A stretch of DNA of 64,000 bases. Source: Bacteroidota bacterium. GTDB taxonomy: Bacteria > Bacteroidota > Bacteroidia > Bacteroidales > Dysgonomonadaceae. Position numbers and translations under genes: made by a program. The notes under the pieces were generated by a model that worked only from the letters and a program-made list of their open reading frames with translations, did no database searches and was not told where the DNA came from. Each line of letters opens with the position of its first letter. The stretch's first letter is position 1. Shown here piece after piece: positions 35,101 through 42,185 of the stretch. The stretch is taken from the NCBI GenBank assembly GCA_023388315.1, contig JAEWGM010000043.1, forward strand, positions 124,001-188,000, in the 5' to 3' direction.

Positions 35101-35494
35101 CAACACCTCTGTTTCGGCGTTTATGATATGTGTGAACGAATTGTCGCAATTAAAATGCAATAAGAAATCCATTCTCAGCGAGTTGCTTGTTTGTTTGGCG
35201 CCCTTCGCGCCACATATCGCGGAAGAATTGTGGCATAAATTAGGCAACGATCAAACCATTTGCGACGCCAATTTTCCCCAATTCAACGAGGAATATTTAA
35301 AAGAAGACGCGTTTCCGTATTCCATTTCGTTCAACGGAAAATCGCGTTATGTATTGGAGTTTCCGGCCGATGTCACCAACGCCGAAATCGAAAAATCGGT
35401 GCTGGAACATCCCAATTCGGAGAAATGGATGCAAGGTAAAACACCGAAAAAAATCATCATTGTGCCTAAGAAAATAGTAAACGTTGTTATTTAA
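32162..35494 (+). CDS. leuS: Leucyl-tRNA synthetase with two in-frame element insertions
   Basis: 1110 residues against roughly 860-940 for the family. Charges tRNA-Leu and edits mischarged products. The essential parts are intact: HVGH at 48-51, editing-domain VFTTRPDTIFGV (T464-T465) and GTGAIMAVPAHDSRDYAFA, AGSSAYYLRYMDP, EKMSKS at 884-889 and the C-terminal anticodon-binding region. Two foreign stretches stay in frame with no stop: residues about 288-455, containing a DUF559 nuclease domain, and residues 691-724 (YLPPTPSTGGGG to VERAGEGLA). Without them the protein is about 908 residues with a continuous normal sequence (EDWN-YPLELSTMPG at the second site). The first insert uses AGG/AGA/CTA/TTA codons unlike the CGC/CTG-rich host. 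Probably functional, since it appears to be the cell's LeuRS; whether inserts remain in the mature protein is unknown. Confidence 0.96.
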   Translation: MDYNFGEIEKRWQQYWVDHQTYKVTEDTSKPKFYVLDMFPYPSGAGLHVGHPLGYIASDIYSRYKRLKGFNVLHPMGYDAYGLPAEQYAIQTGQHPAITTKNNIARYREQLDKIGFSYDWSREVQTCDPHYYKWTQWAFIKMFHSYYCNQVQQARPISELVEAFSQQGTFGLNVAETKPLNFTADEWNAKSEKEQQEILMNYRIAYLGDTMVNWCPQLGTVLANDEVSEGVSIRGGFPVEQKKMRQWCLRVSAYAQRLLDGLDDVDWTDSLKETQRNWIGRSEGAVIYLPLTPSDGGGMLTHGEKESQTPRYYTANKEAWPLLQQNAKENRKSSTPAENVLWNRLKAKQLGYRFRRQHPIETYIPDFVCLRKKLIVEVDGGYHLGKEQKERDEIRDSVLKKIGYTILRFTNEEVMEGVDWVVNQISKKLTDLPDNTSDTSKSEDGFPSIGGSQGEANEAISVFTTRPDTIFGVTFMVLAPESELVEQLTTDGQRAEVDAYIQKTKKRTERERIADKSVTGVFSGSYATHPFTGEPLPIWISDYVLAGYGTGAIMAVPAHDSRDYAFARHFNLPIVPLIEGCDVSEESFDAKEGIMINSGFLNGLTVEEAIPAAINEIEKRELGYRRINFRLRDAIFSRQRYWGEPFPIYYKDGMPYTIDESDLPLELPEVDKFLPTETGEPPLGRAEDWNYLPPTPSTGGGGNLDKGTSQSSPSLVERAGEGLAYPLELSTMPGFAGSSAYYLRYMDPQNNNALVSVEANQYWRNVDLYIGGTEHATGHLIYSRFWNKFLFDLGVSCEQEPYKKLVNQGMIQGRSNFVYRVKDTNTFVSLHLKDNYDVTPIHVDVNIVHNDVLDIEAFRNWNPEYKNAEFILEDGKYICGWAIEKMSKSMFNVVNPDDIIEKYGADTLRLYEMFLGPLELSKPWDTNGIDGVHRFLRKLWNLFYTDGEFSVSDEAPTKEELKSLHKLIKKVSSDIENFSFNTSVSAFMICVNELSQLKCNKKSILSELLVCLAPFAPHIAEELWHKLGNDQTICDANFPQFNEEYLKEDAFPYSISFNGKSRYVLEFPADVTNAEIEKSVLEHPNSEKWMQGKTPKKIIIVPKKIVNVVI
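33025..33527 (+). mobile_element. DUF559-encoding palindromic element inserted in frame in leuS
   Basis: The ends are 32-bp inverted repeats with 27 matches: 33025-33056 starts cctccccctaaccccctcc, and the complement of 33496-33527 starts cctccccctggctccctcc. Each end also folds on itself (8-bp stem ccccctcc/ggaggggg at the left, loop gat). The interior encodes, in the leuS frame, a full DUF559 domain: E338 in AENVLW, FRRQHPIETYI, D366 in PDFVC, E377-V-D379-G in the IVEVDGGYH strand, H383, RD at 391-392, and LRFTNEEV. DUF559 belongs to the Vsr/PD-(D/E)XK nuclease-like group. All conserved positions are present, so the domain seems under selection. No clear target duplication is visible at this copy. 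Confidence 0.85.
34236..34332 (+). mobile_element. 97-bp miniature palindromic element in leuS, with TTACC duplication
   Basis: Flanked by ttacc at 34231-34235 and 34333-34337. Element plus one duplicate is exactly 102 bp (34 codons). Its left end cctccccccaaccccctcc differs at one of 19 positions from that of the DUF559 element, with the same hairpin arms and a different loop (aca). The right end (around 34295-34332) is a related C-rich/G-rich hairpin in inverted orientation. It encodes no domain and no stop in the leuS frame. Looks like a non-autonomous relative of the 33025-33527 element. Confidence 0.85.
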
Positions 35495-35497
35495 AAT

Positions 35498-36361
35498 ATG
35501 CCTGAAAATTACCTGAAGTCTTTCTACTGGAAAGATTATCTCTTCATTACCATTGGGGTAACCATGTTCGCCCTTGGTTTCACCGGTTTTATCATTCCCA
35601 ATGAAATTGTTGCCGGCGGCCTTGGCGGGGTGGGCTTGTTGATGAAATATGCTTTCGGCTTGCCGGTCTTTGTTACGTTTTTGGTGGTAAATGCCATATT
35701 AATGGTGGTTGCATGGTTTATTCTTGGAAAAGAATATGTGATGAAGTCGCTCTATGGCGTTATTTCGTTGACATTGCTCATGGGGTTTGCCGAAAAATAC
35801 ATTACCCAATCGCTCATTCAAGCCGATCCGCTCATGGCGAGCATTATTGGTGCCATTTGTTGTGGTGGCGGCTTAGGCTTGATTTATTCTGTGAACGCGA
35901 GTACCGGCGGAACCGATATTTTAGGTGCAATCATTACCAAATACCGCTACATCAGCATGGGGCGCGGACTGTTGTATATTGATATTTTTATTGTGAGCAG
36001 TTCGTTCTTGCTTTTTCAGAGCATTGAGAAGATTATTTACGGATTAATCGTTATCTCCGTGATGTATTATACGGCTGATATGGTAATTAACGGTGCGCGA
36101 CAATCGGTGCAATTCATTATTTTCTCCACAAAGTATGATCAAATCGCTTCGCATATCACCTCTGAACTGCAACGCGGATGCACCATTTTAGACGGAACCG
36201 GATGGTACACGCAACAGCCTCAAAAAGTGCTGATTGTGTTAGCGAGAAAGGCGGAGTCTACTTCCATTTTTCGCTTGGTAAAACGCATTGACGAAGACGC
36301 GTTTATCTCACAAACAAACGTGGTGGGCGTGTATGGCAAAGGATTTGATCAGATGAAGTGA
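35498..36361 (+). CDS. YitT-family membrane protein (DUF161 plus DUF2179)
   Basis: 287 residues, three bases after leuS, so co-transcribed. Five to six membrane segments (residues about 13-190) with GFTGFIIPNEIVAGGLGGVGLLMKY and VNASTGGTDILGAIITKYRYISMGRGLLYIDIFIV, then a cytoplasmic DUF2179 domain (about 215-285; RGCTILDGTGWYTQQPQKVLIVLARKAE). Transported substrate, if any, is unknown. Confidence 0.9.
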   Translation: MPENYLKSFYWKDYLFITIGVTMFALGFTGFIIPNEIVAGGLGGVGLLMKYAFGLPVFVTFLVVNAILMVVAWFILGKEYVMKSLYGVISLTLLMGFAEKYITQSLIQADPLMASIIGAICCGGGLGLIYSVNASTGGTDILGAIITKYRYISMGRGLLYIDIFIVSSSFLLFQSIEKIIYGLIVISVMYYTADMVINGARQSVQFIIFSTKYDQIASHITSELQRGCTILDGTGWYTQQPQKVLIVLARKAESTSIFRLVKRIDEDAFISQTNVVGVYGKGFDQMK

Positions 36362-36382
36362 GGAGCGCTTAAAAATAAATGG

Positions 36383-36470
36383 TACGCAGATAACGCGGAT
36401 TTAATGGATATGCGAAGATCTTATCTATATGAAAATCAGCGGCATCTGTGTCGTCCGTGTTTTTTATAAC
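36383..36470. repeat. Degenerate palindromic intergenic repeat
   Basis: Begins ggtacgcagataacgcggat and ends around catctgtgtcgtccgtgtt, an imperfect inverted repeat resembling the 10860-11026 unit (acacagataacacagat and atccgtgttatcggtgt). It fills the gap between the convergent yitT and tcdA genes. Confidence 0.45.
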
Positions 36471-36479
36471 TCTTTGTCT

Positions 36480-37238
36480 TTATTCCCCGACGCTTCCCAT
36501 CACATCCTGAATCACTAATCCGCTCAACGTGAAGCCAAAAATGGCGGTAATATGCACCAATGTACCGTTTACGGTGGGCTTGTCGAAGGGCGTGTCTTCA
36601 TCGGCATTTTGTTTGGAAAGTTTTCGGCCTTTATTCTCCTGAATTTCCTCGCTATACACGCAAAGGAATTTTTTGTGCGGCATTTCGCCCTTTCGCAAAC
36701 GCTGACGAAGAGCGGCGCCAAGGCGACAGCCTTTCACTTTCCAAAATTCGGCGATTTTAATTTTCTGGGGGTCAATTTTTAAGCCGGCGCCCATAGACGA
36801 GAAAATGGTGGCATCCGTCTTCGATGCCGCTACCAACAAGTGTGCCTTATGTTGCAAGGTATCAATGGCATCCACAATATAATCGTATTGTTCCAAATGA
36901 AACGATGCGGAATTTTCTTCGCTATATATCTCGGGAATGACCGTAATTTTTGCTTCGGGGTTGATTTCTTCCAGCCGCTTTTTCATTACGTCAACTTTCA
37001 GTTGCCCAATGGTTTTGGTGGTTGCCGGCAGTTGGCGGTTAACGTTTGCCGGGGCTACATCATCGGGGTCTACAAGCGTTAAATGCATTACACCGCTACG
37101 CACCAGCGCCTCGGCACACCAACTTCCCACGCCGCCTACACCAAAAAGAATCACTTTTTGGGACTTGATGGCCTCCATGGCCTTTGGCCCGAGCAGCAAT
37201 TGCGCGCGTGCGAATAATTCGATAAAACTGTATTCCAT
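36480..37238 (-). CDS. tcdA: tRNA threonylcarbamoyladenosine dehydratase (TcdA/CsdL, ThiF family)
   Basis: About 252 residues from ATG 37238; the longer ORF start lies beyond the promoter. E1-like adenylating enzyme that cyclises t6A37 to ct6A in tRNA. Nucleotide loop KVILFGVGGVGSWCAEALVRSG, then DPDDVAPANVNRQLPA and YDYIVDAIDTLQHKAHL; the C-terminal membrane-proximal GTLVHITAIFGFTLSGLVIQDVMG is typical of TcdA. The t6A-pathway gene tsaE is elsewhere in the window (59960). Confidence 0.9.
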   Translation of the reverse strand: MEYSFIELFARAQLLLGPKAMEAIKSQKVILFGVGGVGSWCAEALVRSGVMHLTLVDPDDVAPANVNRQLPATTKTIGQLKVDVMKKRLEEINPEAKITVIPEIYSEENSASFHLEQYDYIVDAIDTLQHKAHLLVAASKTDATIFSSMGAGLKIDPQKIKIAEFWKVKGCRLGAALRQRLRKGEMPHKKFLCVYSEEIQENKGRKLSKQNADEDTPFDKPTVNGTLVHITAIFGFTLSGLVIQDVMGSVGE

Positions 37239-37254
37239 TTTTTCTTCTTTTCTA

Positions 37255-37262
37255 CAAAAGTA
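37255..37262 (-). promoter_or_regulatory. -7 box TACTTTTG for tcdA
   Basis: 17 bp upstream of ATG 37238 and overlapped by the longer ORF reading, so it fixes the start. Confidence 0.65.
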
Positions 37263-37281
37263 ATGGATTTCGGACAAAAAG

Positions 37282-37310
37282 AAAACGCACTCCGCGATGG
37301 AATGCGTTTT
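37282..37310 (-). terminator. Terminator after rubrerythrin
   Basis: aaaacgcactcc pairs with ggaatgcgtttt (one G-T wobble or mismatch) around gcgat, with A/T tracts on both sides. Confidence 0.75.
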
Positions 37311-37340
37311 TTAGTCTGTTTCTATTTCGGCAGCAATGGC

Positions 37341-37919
37341 TTAATAATAGGTGTCGTTTTTCGGCTCAAAATAGGCTTGCGGGTGCAAACAAGTGGGGCA
37401 CGTTTTGGGTGCTTTTTTGCCGATATACACAAAACCACAGTGACGGCATTGCCACTCGATGTTTTCTTCGCGCGAGAAAACAGTTCCGTCTTTTACGCGT
37501 TGCAACAATTTTAGGTAACGCTCTTCGTGAATGGCCTCCGCTTTCGCGATCATACGATACATTACGGCAATTTCTTTAAAGCCCTCGGCTTCTGCTACAT
37601 CGGCAAACTCGGGATAAAGAATGGCCCACTCTTCATGCTCGCCTTCGGCCGCTTCGATGAGGTTTTCCATCGTGTTGCCGATTTTTCCTGCCGGATACAT
37701 CGCTGTAATCTCTAACATTCCTCCTTCGAGGTATTTAAACATTCGTTTTGCGTGCACCATTTCCTGGTCGGCGGTTTCCTGAAAAATGGCGGCAATTTGC
37801 TCGTATCCTTCTTTTTTGGCTTCTTTTGCAAAGAACGTGTAGCGCATGCGCGCTTGCGATTCTCCGGCAAAAGATTTCAACAAGTTTTTCTCTGTTTGGG
37901 TTCCTTTTACGCTTTTCAT
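37341..37919 (-). CDS. rbr: Rubrerythrin
   Basis: 192 residues, normal length. Peroxide-reducing non-haem iron protein of anaerobes. Four-helix ferritin-like domain with the diiron ligands in FAGESQARMRYTFFA, ETADQEMVHAKRMF, EAAEGEHEEWAILYPEFADVAEAEG and EAIHEERYLKLL, then a C-terminal rubredoxin domain (CRHCGFVY and CPTCLHPQAYF). Suggests an anaerobic or microaerophilic lifestyle. Own promoter box at 37957 and terminator at 37282. Confidence 0.96.
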   Translation of the reverse strand: MKSVKGTQTEKNLLKSFAGESQARMRYTFFAKEAKKEGYEQIAAIFQETADQEMVHAKRMFKYLEGGMLEITAMYPAGKIGNTMENLIEAAEGEHEEWAILYPEFADVAEAEGFKEIAVMYRMIAKAEAIHEERYLKLLQRVKDGTVFSREENIEWQCRHCGFVYIGKKAPKTCPTCLHPQAYFEPKNDTYY

Positions 37920-37956
37920 AATGTGTTGTTTTATAAATGTGAGTAAAAATAATGCG

Positions 37957-37964
37957 CAAAGGTA
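37957..37964 (-). promoter_or_regulatory. -7 box TACCTTTG for rubrerythrin
   Basis: 37 bp upstream of the rbr ATG. Confidence 0.6.
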
Positions 37965-38018
37965 TGAATTTATGGGCTGAAAGCAGCCTATAAGATGCTT
38001 ACAGATAGAAATTTAAAT

Positions 38019-38038
38019 CACTTCTAAATAGTGAAGTG
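38019..38038 (-). terminator. Weak hairpin after the ABC-F gene
   Basis: cacttc/gaagtg with an 8-base loop, followed on the minus strand by a T-rich tract; a second hairpin (ggctg/cagcc) lies near 37975. Possible terminator, low strength. Confidence 0.35.
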
Positions 38039-38064
38039 CGGGGTTAGATGATGGGGAGTGTTAT

Positions 38065-39936
38065 TCAGGCGAATTCGCTGAGTTCCAGCCATCGCATTGT
38101 TTTCTCATCGATAAGTTCTATGACGCGTGAAATGCGGTTGGATTTTTCGATGAGTTCTTCCGATGAAAGCCTGCCCGATGAAAGTTCTTGGGTGAGCGCG
38201 TCTTTTTCCGTTTCCAGTTGCTGTATTTCTTCTTCCAACCCTTCAAATTCTTGTTTTTCTTTAAACGTGAGTTTCGTTTTTTCTGTGGTTTTTGTTTTGG
38301 GGGATTGCGCTATGGTTTTTTCTGCTTTTGTTTCTTCGGAAGATTTTTTGTCCGATAGCTCTTTCCAGTCGCGGTATTGCGTATAATTTCCCGGGAAGTC
38401 TTGGATGTGGGCGTTTCCGTGAAAAACCAGCAGGTGATCCACCACTTTGTCCATGAAATAGCGGTCGTGCGAAATTACGATAAGGCAACCTTTAAACCCA
38501 ACAAGATATTCTTCCAACACATTAAGGGTGATGATATCCAGATCGTTTGTCGGCTCATCGAGGATGAGGAAATTGGGATTTTTGATGAGCACGGTGCACA
38601 AATATAAGCGGCGTTTTTCGCCACCGCTCAGTTTGTACACGTAATTGTGCTGTTTTTCGGGCGGAAAAAGAAAATGTTGCAGAAATTGCGACGCGGTCAA
38701 TCGGTTTCCGTTGCCCATATCAATGACTTCGGCGATATTTTGCACCACATCAATTACTTTCATTTGCTCGTTAAACTGCAATCCTTCTTGGCTGTAATAG
38801 CCGAAATTCACCGTTTCACCGATGTCGAAACCGCCACTATCGGGAGTCACTTCGCCCAGCAGCATTTTCACGAACGTGGATTTTCCGGTGCCATTGTTTC
38901 CCACGATACCCATTTTCTCGTAACGCGAAAAAATGTAATTGAAATCATCGGTAATGCGCACGTTCCCATAACTTTTTGTTACGTGTTTTGCTTCAAATAT
39001 TTTCTTGCCGATATAGGCACCCTTGGCCGAGAGGCGAATGTTCTCGGCTTGCTTTTGCTGTTGCGCTTTCTTCTCCAGTTCGTAAAACGCGTCGATGCGC
39101 GATTTGGCTTTTGTGGCGCGCGCCTGCGGTTGGCGGCGCATCCAGTCCAGTTCTTTGCGAAAGAGGTTTTTGGCACGGTCCACTTCGGCGGATTGCGCCA
39201 AAACGCGCTCATCGCGTTTTTCCAGATAATAGGAGTAATTTCCTTTGTAGGAATAGAGTTGACGGTCGTCAATTTCAATAATTTGGGTGCACACGCGGTC
39301 GAGGAAATAGCGGTCGTGCGTCACCATCAACAAACTAATGTTGTTGCGGGTGAGATAGCTTTCCAGCCACTCCACCATTTCCAAATCGAGATGGTTGGTG
39401 GGTTCATCGAGCAAGACAAGTTCCGGCTCGCCAATCAACACGTTCGCCAATGCCACGCGCTTGATTTGCCCGCCCGAAAGGGAACCGATTTTTTGGTTGA
39501 AATTAGTGATTTTCAGTTGCGAAAGAATCTGTTTTATCCGTTGCTCATATTCCCACGCTTTTAGCAAATCCATTTGCGCGAGCACCTCGTCCAACCCATC
39601 CTGCTTTTCGGAAGAAATAATTTCTTCGTATCGGGCAATGGTTTTCACAATTTCGTTGTTGGTGGAAAAACACGCTTCCAACACCGTTAATTCGGGGTTG
39701 AAATGTGGCATTTGTTCCAAATATGCAAACTGGAGATCGTTTCGGAATACCACCCTGCCATCGTCATACGGCTCTTTTCCGGCAATAATATTGAGCAACG
39801 TGGTTTTTCCCGAACCGTTTTTGGCAATCAACCCAATTTTATCGCCCTCGGCAATTCCGAAAGAAATATCGCGAAACAGTACCAAATCGCCGAAGCTTTT
39901 GGTGAGGGTGTCAATTTGTAATAAAGGATTTGCCAT
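38065..39936 (-). CDS. ABC-F ATPase, translation-factor type (Uup-like)
   Basis: About 623 residues from ATG 39936. Two ATPase domains without membrane segments: Walker A GLIAKNGSGKTTLLN and GIVGNNGTGKSTFVKML, signatures LSGGQIKRVALAN and LSGGEKRRLYLC, Walker B LVLLDEPTNHLD and FLILDEPTNDLD, joined by a charged linker (EKKAQQQKQAENIRLSAKG). The C-terminus has a coiled coil (EEEIQQLETEKDALTQELSSG). ABC-F proteins act on the ribosome E site; this subgroup resembles Uup. Not clearly a resistance gene. Confidence 0.92.
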   Translation of the reverse strand: MANPLLQIDTLTKSFGDLVLFRDISFGIAEGDKIGLIAKNGSGKTTLLNIIAGKEPYDDGRVVFRNDLQFAYLEQMPHFNPELTVLEACFSTNNEIVKTIARYEEIISSEKQDGLDEVLAQMDLLKAWEYEQRIKQILSQLKITNFNQKIGSLSGGQIKRVALANVLIGEPELVLLDEPTNHLDLEMVEWLESYLTRNNISLLMVTHDRYFLDRVCTQIIEIDDRQLYSYKGNYSYYLEKRDERVLAQSAEVDRAKNLFRKELDWMRRQPQARATKAKSRIDAFYELEKKAQQQKQAENIRLSAKGAYIGKKIFEAKHVTKSYGNVRITDDFNYIFSRYEKMGIVGNNGTGKSTFVKMLLGEVTPDSGGFDIGETVNFGYYSQEGLQFNEQMKVIDVVQNIAEVIDMGNGNRLTASQFLQHFLFPPEKQHNYVYKLSGGEKRRLYLCTVLIKNPNFLILDEPTNDLDIITLNVLEEYLVGFKGCLIVISHDRYFMDKVVDHLLVFHGNAHIQDFPGNYTQYRDWKELSDKKSSEETKAEKTIAQSPKTKTTEKTKLTFKEKQEFEGLEEEIQQLETEKDALTQELSSGRLSSEELIEKSNRISRVIELIDEKTMRWLELSEFA

Positions 39937-39975
39937 ATTTTGTCTGATGAAACGTGTGGGGCTACAACGAAGCAG

Positions 39976-39983
39976 CAAAAGTA
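39976..39983 (-). promoter_or_regulatory. -7 box TACTTTTG for the ABC-F gene
   Basis: 40 bp upstream of ATG 39936, inside the longer reading frame and inside the 3' margin of the gap to the next gene. Confidence 0.55.
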
Positions 39984-40001
39984 GTGAAAAAAATGGCACC
40001 A

Positions 40002-42050
40002 TTAAAACTGCCACCTCAAATAAGTGAAAACATCGGTGCGCGAATTGCCGTTGATGAGGTCGGTACCGGAGCCGATGGTTTCTCGGTTAAAATAGCGTGT
40101 GTGTCCAACTTTCAACGAGAACGATAGCCGATGGGTGATGTTGTATCGGCCGGAAACCGCCAACCGATAACCATCGCCGTAAAACGATGGCATATAAAAG
40201 GTATTCAACAGATTACGTTCATAAGAATAGAGGCGCACATCGTACGTGTCGGCATTGAAATACGCGATATAGGCATCGCCCGAAACGCGGCTGCTACCTC
40301 TGTAGCCTACGTTTTGCGAAATCATATACCCAAATTCTTCGGGTGAGTGTTTTATGTGATGATATGCCATATCCACCGTGCTTCTGAAATTCCATCCACT
40401 TGGCAAGGTGCGGTTGTATCGTAAGCGGAGTTTTTGCGTGGAGTAGGGCAATACGGAAATGGTTTTTTCATCGGGATATCGGCTGTCTTTTTCGCGTTGT
40501 TTGAGCCGGTAACGAACCTCCACACTGGATTGTCGTGAAATAGCATAGGCGCCGGAGAAATAGTAATCAACGGTTTTCGATGGCGTGCTCACCCCGTATC
40601 GCAACCACGGAAACCGCACAAAATCGATATATGTATTCACCGTGAACTTCCTGAAAGGAGAAAACACCGCGCCCACATACAACCCGTGTTCGTTTTGTAT
40701 TCTGCTTCCTTCGGAAAACGCTTGCGCGTAAAGCGCGTTGTACGAAATGGGATAATATCGGTGCAGAAGGGTGAAAATCAAATCGGGAGAAGGTTTGTAT
40801 TGCACCGTGTTTAGCGTGGCAACGGCATTGTTTTTGGCGATGGCCGTTTCGCCGGCGACAATAAATCGCCGAAACCGATAAGAATAATCAACCGAGGCGT
40901 TGATGTTATTGGAATCGCGCAAATAATACAAATTATAGAGTTGCGTTGTTGGGTTAAACTTTTTGTTAAATGAGTGATACACAGCGCTCACGCCCACCTG
41001 AAACCCTTCTTTGCGATAGTTTACGTTGACGCCGGTAATTTGTTCCCGCACATTTTTCTTTTTGCTTATTTCCAATGGGGTGCGATGGTAACCGTCGGTT
41101 TTTAGTGAGGTGATTTCGTCGTTGTTAGACAAGTTCGCGTCAATGCCTTTGTTGGAGTAAAAAGCGGTAACAGTAAAATCGTTTAATTCAACCGTTGCGG
41201 CCACGCCCCTGAAAAAACCGTTTTCGGCGGTAGAAAAATGCCGCTTAGGCGGCAAGGTGCGCCGCACAATATTGTCGGTTGCCCACACTTTGCTCACCAT
41301 AAAATCGTTGTTCAGCACCAATCCTTGCCCGAAGGAAAGGCGGTAATCGCCTATTGCCAGCGTTTTTATCCTGCCCAAATCTCGCGCGATGAGGTGAAAG
41401 CCGTAATGGTCGTAACCTTTTGGATAATCCGCTTTAAAAAACGGTTCGCCCGGGTCTTTTTCCGCTGTGAGGCCAAATTGAATTTTATCGCGATAGCGAA
41501 AGGCGTATCGCAACGAGTGGTAAAAATCTTCGCCCCGGTATTTTCGGTTGGGGTAACGTTGCAAGATGCTGTCTGAAAATTCGCCGTAACCGGCTCGTTG
41601 GTTGAGGGTTTTGTCGAGCCTGAACTGCACTTCGTTGCGTCCGTTTTTCAACATTTGCGAAATGGTTTCGCGCGGTTGTTGCATTTCACCTACATAAAAA
41701 AACGGCAGAACCAATTCGATTGTGTTGAAAGAAAGTGCTGGCACGTTTCGCAATTCAAAAACGGTGAAAACGGGACGGTTTTTCTCCAAAAAATCGGCAA
41801 TGGCTGTGGCCTCATCAAAAGAAAGAAGCGATAAACGCTCCAATTGCTCCCGCGTTACTGTGTTAAGGTTCATCGGGTTGTTTTCAAGGTAAGTAAATTC
41901 TTCAAACATGTTTTCTATATTTGCCTCGTCCATTTCATCTTCGGCGAGTTGCTCCAAATAGGCGCGCCAATTTGTTTCCTGCGCATAAGCGTTGCACCAC
42001 AGAAAATGAAGCACAAAAGAAGCGATAAGACAAATAAAAGAACGTTTCAT
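40002..42050 (-). CDS. Outer-membrane barrel protein with N-terminal helix-hairpin-helix region
   Basis: About 682 residues from ATG 42050 (MKRSFICLIASFVLHFLWCNAYAQ, signal peptide). Residues about 45-120 read like paired HhH motifs of the ComEA type (NPMNLNTVTREQLERLSLLSFDEATAIADFL, FTVFELRNVPALSFNTIE). The rest is aromatic-rich alternating beta sequence ending YLRWQF, a probable large barrel. Such proteins are widespread in Bacteroidota; the job of a periplasmic HhH joined to a barrel is unknown. Divergent from the MltF-like gene. Confidence 0.8.
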   Translation of the reverse strand: MKRSFICLIASFVLHFLWCNAYAQETNWRAYLEQLAEDEMDEANIENMFEEFTYLENNPMNLNTVTREQLERLSLLSFDEATAIADFLEKNRPVFTVFELRNVPALSFNTIELVLPFFYVGEMQQPRETISQMLKNGRNEVQFRLDKTLNQRAGYGEFSDSILQRYPNRKYRGEDFYHSLRYAFRYRDKIQFGLTAEKDPGEPFFKADYPKGYDHYGFHLIARDLGRIKTLAIGDYRLSFGQGLVLNNDFMVSKVWATDNIVRRTLPPKRHFSTAENGFFRGVAATVELNDFTVTAFYSNKGIDANLSNNDEITSLKTDGYHRTPLEISKKKNVREQITGVNVNYRKEGFQVGVSAVYHSFNKKFNPTTQLYNLYYLRDSNNINASVDYSYRFRRFIVAGETAIAKNNAVATLNTVQYKPSPDLIFTLLHRYYPISYNALYAQAFSEGSRIQNEHGLYVGAVFSPFRKFTVNTYIDFVRFPWLRYGVSTPSKTVDYYFSGAYAISRQSSVEVRYRLKQREKDSRYPDEKTISVLPYSTQKLRLRYNRTLPSGWNFRSTVDMAYHHIKHSPEEFGYMISQNVGYRGSSRVSGDAYIAYFNADTYDVRLYSYERNLLNTFYMPSFYGDGYRLAVSGRYNITHRLSFSLKVGHTRYFNRETIGSGTDLINGNSRTDVFTYLRWQF

Positions 42051-42088
42051 AACGGAAATGTTTTTCGTGCGTTGAAACCGATGTTTTA

Positions 42089-42096
42089 CAAATATA
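42089..42096 (-). promoter_or_regulatory. -7 box TATATTTG for the HhH/barrel gene
   Basis: 39 bp upstream of ATG 42050. Confidence 0.55.
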
Positions 42097-42153
42097 AACA
42101 AAACCGGTTTACATACAAACAAAATGAGTATAAAATAGATACGAAATGTTTTG

Positions 42154-42161
42154 TATCTTTG
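42154..42161 (+). promoter_or_regulatory. -7 box TATCTTTG for the MltF-like gene
   Basis: 25 bp upstream of the ATG; back to back with the promoter at 42089. Confidence 0.65.
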
Positions 42162-42185
42162 CGTCGGTTTTAATTCTATCACGAA

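Noticed and set aside
32162..35494. LeuRS extra length as assembly chimera or frameshift
   Set aside because: The frame is continuous on both sides of both inserts, all catalytic motifs occur once and in order, and one insert has a clean 5-bp duplication.
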